64,000 nt of DNA from the NCBI RefSeq assembly GCF_002007485.1, contig NZ_CP015820.1:2537173-2601172 (forward strand). Direction: 5' to 3'. The notes beneath the pieces are model-generated. The model had not been told where the DNA came from, made no database searches, and was given only the letters and a program-made list of their open reading frames with translations. Shown one piece after another: positions 58,998 to 64,000 of the stretch. Origin of the DNA: Ditibartonella apihabitans. Its GTDB lineage: Bacteria; Pseudomonadota; Alphaproteobacteria; Rhizobiales; Rhizobiaceae. Position numbers and translations under genes: made by a program. Numbering within the stretch: position 1 is the first letter of the stretch; each line of letters starts with the position of its first letter.

Positions 58998-60305
58998 TCA
59001 TTTGCCTATGCAAAATTGCGAGAAAATTACGTCCAAAATATCTTCCACATCAATATCGCCGGTAATACGACCCAGTGAGTCTGCAGCAAGTCGTAAATGT
59101 TCCGCTCTTAGAGATAAATCGCGGTCTTCATATCGAATCGCGTGATCAATTTCAGAGATAGCCGTTTTCAAAAGCGTTAATTGCCTTTTTCGGGCAGTCA
59201 CCACTTCTCCGACATCATATGAAAAGCAAGAACAGAATGAAGCAATCGCTTTTACAAAAGAATCAAATCCTTCACCGGTTTTGGTCGAAAACTGGATCGG
59301 CCATTTTTCCAATGACCCTTTTGCCAAATCAACTTTATTTCCAACATGCCAAATGTCTGCATCAGTTTCAGGAAGTTCTATCGGAACCGGATTTGACAAG
59401 TCATCAACCAGCAAAACAAGATCGGCGTCTTTCAGTCGATTATAGGCAACCTCTATACCGAGTTTTTCAACTTTGTTCTCTGTCTCTCGCAATCCGGCTG
59501 TATCGGTCAATAGAATTTGATATCCATCAATCACGATACGGGTTTCCAAAGCATCGCGTGTTGTGCCGGCTTCATCTGTAACAATTGCAACATCAAAACC
59601 TGATAACTTATTGATAATACTAGATTTTCCTGCGTTTGGTGCACCTGCGATGACAATTTTTATACCATCACGCATGGAGGCTACACGTTCGCTTTTCTCG
59701 ACAAATTCGGAAATTGACCGGCTTAAATTTCGTAAATTATCCCAAACAATCTCGCTCACAGAACCCGGAACATCTTCTTCATCGGAAAAATCAAGCTCTG
59801 CTTCTATCATGGCGCGGGCCTTGATAAGATTGTTTCGCCAATCTCTATAAAGCGCTGCAAGTTTGCCCGTCGCTCCCATTATGGCTAGTCTTCTTTGGCT
59901 TTCCGTTTCCGCTTCGATTAAATCAGCCAGCCCTTCTGCTTCTGTCAAATCGAGCTTGCCATTGATAAACGCCCGCCTTGAAAACTCACCAGGTTCTGCC
60001 AAACGACATGCATCGAACTTCTCAAGCTCGTTCAAAAACCGGTCCACAACGGCTTTGCCGCCATGAAGATGAAATTCCACGCTATCGTCACCGGTAAAAC
60101 TATGTGGTGAGGAAAAAAACACTGTTAATGCATTGTCCAGAAATTCGCCTTCTTGAGACGTAAGTTTGCCATATGTCATTAAACGCGGTGCCGGAACCTT
60201 ACCGAGCAATGTCTTGACGATCGTTTTGGTCATATCTCCCGAAACGCGAATGACTGCGACCCCTGAGGGAAGTTTTCCGCTTGATAAAGCAAAAATAGTA
60301 TCCAC
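58998..60305 (-). CDS. mnmE: tRNA modification GTPase MnmE
   Basis: GTPase partner of MnmG in wobble-uridine modification, 435 residues. Formyl-THF-binding domain at the N-terminus (IFALSSGKLPSGVAVIRVSG), G domain with G1 GAPNAGKSS near residue 225, DTAGLRETE and NKVD, and the C-terminal FCIGK with the essential cysteine. The start is GTG at 60305 with GAGGA eight bases upstream. parS sites lie between it and mnmG. Confidence 0.95.
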   Translation of the reverse strand: MDTIFALSSGKLPSGVAVIRVSGDMTKTIVKTLLGKVPAPRLMTYGKLTSQEGEFLDNALTVFFSSPHSFTGDDSVEFHLHGGKAVVDRFLNELEKFDACRLAEPGEFSRRAFINGKLDLTEAEGLADLIEAETESQRRLAIMGATGKLAALYRDWRNNLIKARAMIEAELDFSDEEDVPGSVSEIVWDNLRNLSRSISEFVEKSERVASMRDGIKIVIAGAPNAGKSSIINKLSGFDVAIVTDEAGTTRDALETRIVIDGYQILLTDTAGLRETENKVEKLGIEVAYNRLKDADLVLLVDDLSNPVPIELPETDADIWHVGNKVDLAKGSLEKWPIQFSTKTGEGFDSFVKAIASFCSCFSYDVGEVVTARKRQLTLLKTAISEIDHAIRYEDRDLSLRAEHLRLAADSLGRITGDIDVEDILDVIFSQFCIGK

Positions 60306-60601
60306 TGTTGTTATCCTCGTTCGTCAAAATGTCTTATTGAAGCTATGTCCCACATTTAGCAACGCAGAAACGCATTATAAAAAGCCGGCCAATGATCTAC
60401 AAATCATTTGAAGCAGAACTTTATAACCATTTTTGACAAAAACTTCGTTCCGCTTCGCCATATCAAATTGTGCTACCGCAGATATATAAAAACCGCCCGA
60501 AAAATTTTCCGGACGGAAAAAGCTACATATGTATGTTTTGAAAAACACCTGTCAGACATGATCCGACGGGGCACATTCCCGATCAAGTGACCGGAGATCA
60601 G
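60306..60601. other. Intergenic region between mnmE and the rho repeats
   Basis: Together with the adjoining repeats this is the roughly 350-base interval between the mnmE start and the rho stop. It carries the mnmE promoter region and the rho terminator. No gene was recognised. Confidence 0.6.
60488..60520 (-). terminator. Probable intrinsic terminator of rho
   Basis: ccgcccg (60493-60499) pairs with ccggacgg (60509-60516) with mismatches, plus A-T pairs inside; on the minus strand it is followed by TTTTTATATA. It lies 140 bases after the rho stop. Confidence 0.6.
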
Positions 60602-60661
60602 GTGTTCTCCGATCATGTATTTCCAAATCAGGTATTCCCGAATTACGTATTCCCGAATTAC
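60602..60661. repeat. Degenerate 15-base tandem repeat at the rho 3' end
   Basis: Four consecutive units of 15 bases begin with GTGTTC, GTATTT, GTATTC and GTATTC. The last two units (GTATTCCCGAATTAC) are identical, and a partial fifth runs into the rho stop and coding end. The array begins just downstream of rho on the minus strand. Read on the plus strand it would encode a five-residue repeat (VFPNY type), but no credible gene is attached. Confidence 0.8.
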
Positions 60662-61932
60662 GTATTCATTGAGTCGAAAAATTCGGCATTGGTTTTTGTC
60701 TGCTTCAATTTATCAATCAAAAATTCGATCGCGTCGGTTGTGCCCATCGGAGCCAAAATACGACGCAAAACAAATATTTTTTGCAAATCCTGACGGGAAA
60801 CCAACAAATCTTCCTTGCGGGTTCCGGATTTCAAAATATCCATTGCCGGGAAAATTCTCTTATCGGCCACTTTCCGATCAAGCACAATTTCAGAGTTGCC
60901 TGTTCCCTTGAACTCTTCGAAAATAACTTCATCCATACGGCTACCTGTATCAATCAATGCCGTAGCGATAATTGTGAGCGAACCGCCTTCTTCAATATTG
61001 CGGGCTGCACCGAAAAAGCGCTTGGGGCGCTGCAGAGCATTGGCGTCAACACCACCGGTCAATACCTTACCTGATGAAGGAACGACAGTATTATAAGCGC
61101 GACCAAGACGGGTAATCGAATCGAGAAGAATGACAACATCGCGACTCTGTTCAACAAGGCGCTTCGCCTTTTCAATGACCATTTCAGCGACCTGAACGTG
61201 GCGGGATGCCGGCTCGTCGAATGTTGACGAAACAACCTCACCTTTGACAGAACGTTGCATATCGGTCACTTCTTCCGGACGTTCGTCAATAAGCAACACA
61301 ATCAGAAAACATTCCGGATGATTGGCCGTAATTGAATGGGCAATGTTTTGAAGAAGAACTGTCTTACCGGTTCTTGGCGGTGCAACAATCAGCGCACGTT
61401 GTCCTTTACCTAAAGGCGAGATCAGATCAATGACCCTTGCCGACATATCCTTGTTTGTCGGGTCACTCAACTCCATTTTCAACCTCTCGTTCGGATAGAG
61501 AGGTGTCAAATTATCAAAATGGATTTTGTGACGGATTTTCTCCGGATCTTCAAAATTGATCGTATTGATTTTTAATAGTGCAAAATAACGCTCGCCTTCT
61601 TTAGGACTGCGTATCGGTCCTTCGACCGTATCGCCGGTTTTTAATGAAAACCGCCGGATTTGGGAGGGTGACAGATAAATGTCATCGGGGCCCGGAAGAT
61701 AATTGGCATCGGCCGAACGTAAAAATCCGAAGCCGTCCAGCAAAACTTCCAGAACACCTTCACCTATAATTTCAACATCCTGAAGGGCAAGCTTTTTCAA
61801 AATGGCAAACATCAATTCCTGTTTGCGCATTAACGAAGCATTTTCGACTTCCAGTGTTTCGGCAAAAGCTACAAGTTCAACCGGCGTTTTGCTTTTCAGC
61901 TCTTGTAGTTTCATCTGTTGAATATTCTGCAT
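60658..61932 (-). CDS. rho: Transcription termination factor Rho
   Basis: Hexameric RNA helicase that ends transcripts, 424 residues. N-terminal helix bundle ([19 protein letters not shown]), cold-shock-type RNA-binding domain ([30 protein letters not shown]), P-loop APPRTGKT at 184-191, [14 protein letters not shown], and the Q- and R-loop regions. ATG 61932 is used; ATG 61914 would begin at the conserved MKLQELK and is an alternative. It lies between mnmE and hemJ in the usual order. Confidence 0.97.
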   Translation of the reverse strand: MQNIQQMKLQELKSKTPVELVAFAETLEVENASLMRKQELMFAILKKLALQDVEIIGEGVLEVLLDGFGFLRSADANYLPGPDDIYLSPSQIRRFSLKTGDTVEGPIRSPKEGERYFALLKINTINFEDPEKIRHKIHFDNLTPLYPNERLKMELSDPTNKDMSARVIDLISPLGKGQRALIVAPPRTGKTVLLQNIAHSITANHPECFLIVLLIDERPEEVTDMQRSVKGEVVSSTFDEPASRHVQVAEMVIEKAKRLVEQSRDVVILLDSITRLGRAYNTVVPSSGKVLTGGVDANALQRPKRFFGAARNIEEGGSLTIIATALIDTGSRMDEVIFEEFKGTGNSEIVLDRKVADKRIFPAMDILKSGTRKEDLLVSRQDLQKIFVLRRILAPMGTTDAIEFLIDKLKQTKTNAEFFDSMNT

Positions 61933-62064
61933 CCAATATAAACTCTTGTGATTATGGAAAAATATTTTCCTTGAAAAAGTGCCTTATTCAGAAACTTTGG
62001 AAAATAAAAAAGGAGGGTAAATTCCATCTACCCCCCTTGCCTTAAGAAATCAAGCCATTTTCAC

Positions 62065-62610
62065 TCAGAACGGTTTTACAATGACATCAATCACAGCGAT
62101 GATCATGAGCACTGTGGGCACTTCATTCAAAATCCGCCATGTCTTTTCGGAAAAGTTATTTCTATCCTCGGTAAAATGGCGAACTCCGCGGGATAACAAT
62201 CCGTGATAGCCGGAAAGAATAACCACAACGAGAAGTTTCAGATGCAGCCAACCACCCTGAAGTGCATAAACTTCCCATGCCAACCAGAGTCCCGTAACCC
62301 ACGATGCAATCATCGCAGGATTGATAATTGCCCGCAACAACCGTCTTTCCATAACTTTGAACGTTTCGGATTGTTTGGATCCCGCTTCTGCCTGACAATG
62401 ATAGACAAACAAACGTGGCAGATAAAACATACCGGCCATCCAGCAGATGATAGAAATCACATGAAAAGATTTAATCCATAACGTCGATTCCGGATATTTA
62501 TCAGGATTCACGTGAAACAATGCCCATAAAACAACCACGACAATCAATAGCGAAACGATGGCGCGAAGCCAGATTGTCCCCGTTGTCATATGCGTTTTAG
62601 AATTCGTCAT
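62065..62610 (-). CDS. hemJ: Protoporphyrinogen IX oxidase HemJ
   Basis: Membrane haem-synthesis enzyme of 181 residues with four or five helices. [26 protein letters not shown] holds the conserved His and Trp/Leu-Pro-Arg segment; [26 protein letters not shown] is the C-terminal signature. HemJ replaces HemG/HemY in most Alphaproteobacteria. It overlaps hemE by four bases (ATGA). A parS-type site lies in its coding sequence (62504-62519). Confidence 0.92.
   Translation of the reverse strand: MTNSKTHMTTGTIWLRAIVSLLIVVVVLWALFHVNPDKYPESTLWIKSFHVISIICWMAGMFYLPRLFVYHCQAEAGSKQSETFKVMERRLLRAIINPAMIASWVTGLWLAWEVYALQGGWLHLKLLVVVILSGYHGLLSRGVRHFTEDRNNFSEKTWRILNEVPTVLMIIAVIDVIVKPF
62504..62519. promoter_or_regulatory. 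parS site 6 with overlapping GANTC, inside hemJ
   Basis: GGATTCACGTGAAACA on the plus strand, the reverse complement reading TGTTTCACGTGAATCC. The same half-site change as sites 3 to 5 creates GATTC at 62505-62509. Two mismatches to consensus. Confidence 0.8.
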
Positions 62611-63632
62611 TTGTTAAAATTCCTCACCAGTTTGACCAGTCTTTCGACGTTTTTGATAGGCGTTTGTGGTGTTATTCCATGCCCCAAATTAAAAACCAAG
62701 GGTCCATTCCCGAGATTTTCCAGAATAGTCTCTATTCCTTTTTCAAGAGCAGTACCACCCGAAACCAGCCGCAATGGATCAAGATTTCCTTGTACGGGTG
62801 TTATTTTTTGTAGTTTTTTGGCAAAGGAAAGCGGTACAGACCAATCAAGTCCGATGGCCGTTACCCCTGTTTTTCGAGCAAAATTTTCGTAAAGTGCACC
62901 GGCACCTTTTGGAAAACCGATTATCGGAACTTCCGGAAAAACTTTTCTAATCCGCCGGACCATCCGGTTTATCGGATAAATAACATATTCATCAAAACTC
63001 TGTTCATCCAGAACGCCGGCCCAGGAATCAAAAATCTGTAAAACCTCAGCTCCGGACTTGACCTGATTGACAAGATAGTCAGCCGAAACATCGGCAAGAA
63101 GTTCAAGAAGAGTTTTCATTGCTTCCGGATGATTGAAGCCGAACAATCTGGCAGGAGCCTGATCCGGAGTGCCATGTCCGGCAATCATATAGGTTGCAAC
63201 AGTCCACGGAGCTCCACAAAATCCGATCAGTGTTGTGTCATGAGGTAAAGCATTTTTGAGAAGAGAGAGAGTTTCAAAACTCGGGATCAGTTTTTCCTGA
63301 GCCTTTTCGACATTTAAATTTTCAATTTCGTTTACTGATAGAGGATCAAGAATTGGTCCCTTTTTTTCTTCAAAACGTAAATTCCTTCCTAAAGCATGGG
63401 GTACAACGAGTATATCCGAAAAGAGAATTGCTGCATCAAAACCGAATCGTCTGATCGGTTGCATTGTGACTTCAAAAGCAAGTTGAGGGTTATAGCAAAG
63501 ATCAAGAAAGCTTCCCGCTTTTTCCCTAACTTCCCGGTATTCCGGCAGGAATCTTCCAGCTTGCCTCATCAACCAGATTGGTGGGGGAGATATTGTTTTA
63601 CCACTTAGGACTTCAAGAACTTTTTTTGTCAT
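62607..63632 (-). CDS. hemE: Uroporphyrinogen decarboxylase
   Basis: Converts uroporphyrinogen III to coproporphyrinogen III, 341 residues. [23 protein letters not shown] at residues 18-40 and [21 protein letters not shown] hold the substrate Arg and family signatures; the late GLDWSVPL and [11 protein letters not shown] segments are conserved. It is the first gene of a hemE-hemJ(-rho) unit beside the predicted origin. Confidence 0.96.
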   Translation of the reverse strand: MTKKVLEVLSGKTISPPPIWLMRQAGRFLPEYREVREKAGSFLDLCYNPQLAFEVTMQPIRRFGFDAAILFSDILVVPHALGRNLRFEEKKGPILDPLSVNEIENLNVEKAQEKLIPSFETLSLLKNALPHDTTLIGFCGAPWTVATYMIAGHGTPDQAPARLFGFNHPEAMKTLLELLADVSADYLVNQVKSGAEVLQIFDSWAGVLDEQSFDEYVIYPINRMVRRIRKVFPEVPIIGFPKGAGALYENFARKTGVTAIGLDWSVPLSFAKKLQKITPVQGNLDPLRLVSGGTALEKGIETILENLGNGPLVFNLGHGITPQTPIKNVERLVKLVRNFNK

Positions 63633-63681
63633 GGCTTATGTTGGCTTTTCCAAAGGAGGGTTTCAATAAAGAAATTATTTT

Positions 63682-63708
63682 GAATCTTGGATTCTGATTC
63701 TTAGAGTC
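63682..63708. promoter_or_regulatory. Cluster of four GANTC (CcrM) sites
   Basis: GAATC (63682), GATTC (63690), GATTC (63696) and GAGTC (63704) lie within 27 bases. CcrM methylates GANTC, and its methylation state changes with passage of the replication fork. Confidence 0.8.
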
Positions 63709-63719
63709 TGTGTTTTCTG

Positions 63720-63735
63720 TTAATTATTTATTAAC
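63720..63735. promoter_or_regulatory. CtrA-type binding site
   Basis: TTAA-N7-TTAAC (63720-63735), the full consensus of the cell-cycle regulator CtrA, seven bases before a DnaA box. In Caulobacter CtrA silences the origin and regulates hemE. Confidence 0.7.
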
Positions 63736-63836
63736 CTTTTTTTATCCACAGAATTGGCGAGATTTTTGTAAGCCGGAAAAACCTGCTCACAGCAACCTTA
63801 TATTTACCCGATTAATTTTAATTTGATACATAAAAA

Positions 63837-63881
63837 CAACGACTTTCTTCAAATTGTGAAATAAAAATCGTAAAGTCGTTG
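63837..63881. repeat. Perfect 10-base inverted repeat in the origin region
   Basis: CAACGACTTT (63837-63846) and AAAGTCGTTG (63872-63881) are exact complements separated by 25 bases. It has no adjoining T-run and could be a protein-binding or cruciform element of the origin or a leader structure. Confidence 0.75.
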
Positions 63882-64000
63882 AAATTCCAAAACAGAAGGT
63901 TTTCCCCGTAATTCAATTGCCCGCTTTTGAATTTCCCACAATGGCTTGGCTTGTGTATAACATCATGGAGTTATCCTCACATTTTTTTGGTGTGCACAAA

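Larger units (their letters stand above)
63633..64000. other. Probable edge of the chromosomal replication origin (oriC)
   Basis: About 370 gene-free, AT-rich bases upstream of hemE, the place of oriC in several Alphaproteobacteria. It has DnaA boxes TTATCCACA (63742-63750), TTATACACA on the minus strand (63952-63960) and a near match TTATCCTCA (63971-63979), a CtrA-type site, and a cluster of GANTC sites. The region continues past the window, so its full extent and the DnaA box count are unknown. Confidence 0.7.

Noticed and set aside
60587..60793. Plus-strand frame with a repeated VFPNY-like pentapeptide as a gene
   Set aside because: It runs antisense into rho and its repeat is explained by the 15-base DNA array.

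Overview
The window looks like a core chromosomal segment of an alphaproteobacterium of the order Hyphomicrobiales (Rhizobiales), most plausibly a Bartonella or a close relative. This rests on the moderately AT-rich base composition, a BA14K-type lectin-like protein, an Omp19-type lipoprotein, a six-gene Mrp/Pha antiporter with fused A and B subunits, an mdh-sucCDAB-lpd cluster, and the hemE-hemJ-rho-mnmE-mnmG-rsmG-parA-parB order known from origin-proximal regions of this group. Molybdate uptake, methionine, histidine and tyrosine biosynthesis, acetolactate decarboxylase and a gluconate-dehydrogenase-like oxidase suggest a gut or free-living type rather than a strongly reduced blood parasite. 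The genus assignment is inference.

Layout from left to right. 1-3500 (minus) holds a membrane-bound, cytochrome-c-linked FAD dehydrogenase (three subunits, cytochrome cut by the window edge). 3700-8402 has an exported small protein overlapping thiD, a divergent pair of DJ-1/PfpI-fold genes (a GlxA-type regulator and an isonitrile-hydratase-like enzyme), and a DASS-family anion transporter whose leader can be drawn as a pseudoknot. 8403-10613 is gene-poor, with a lone acetolactate decarboxylase and tRNA-Gly(GCC). 10614-14355 is a TrpXYZ-like ABC transporter with holA attached. 14378-19862 has a D-amino-acid aminotransferase, a GhrA-like reductase and modE-modABC behind a recognisable ModE operator. 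19825-24819 has metX-metW plus a kinase-like protein, and hisC-tyrA. 25106-31223 is the Mrp/Pha antiporter. 31440-35633 has BA14K, the carboxyspermidine route to spermidine and a TraB/GumN protein. 36019-46064 is the TCA-cycle cluster, with a MAPEG and a LysE-type gene inserted. 46402-54077 carries zapE, omp19, dapF, mtaB, ftsY, yciB, gloB and an exported protein of unknown function. 54526-63632 is the parB-parA-rsmG-mnmG-mnmE-rho-hemJ-hemE block.

The most interesting part is the right end. Six parS-type ParB sites lie between 56825 and 62519, four of them in about 170 bases between mnmG and mnmE. Four of the six share one base change, and that change creates a GANTC site, the target of the cell-cycle DNA methylase CcrM. 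Upstream of hemE, four more GANTC sites fall within 27 bases, next to a CtrA-type box and DnaA boxes, so the chromosomal origin probably begins at the right edge. Together these suggest that origin firing and segregation both carry methylation-sensitive sites. The link is a hypothesis. No insertion sequence, prophage or CRISPR array was seen.
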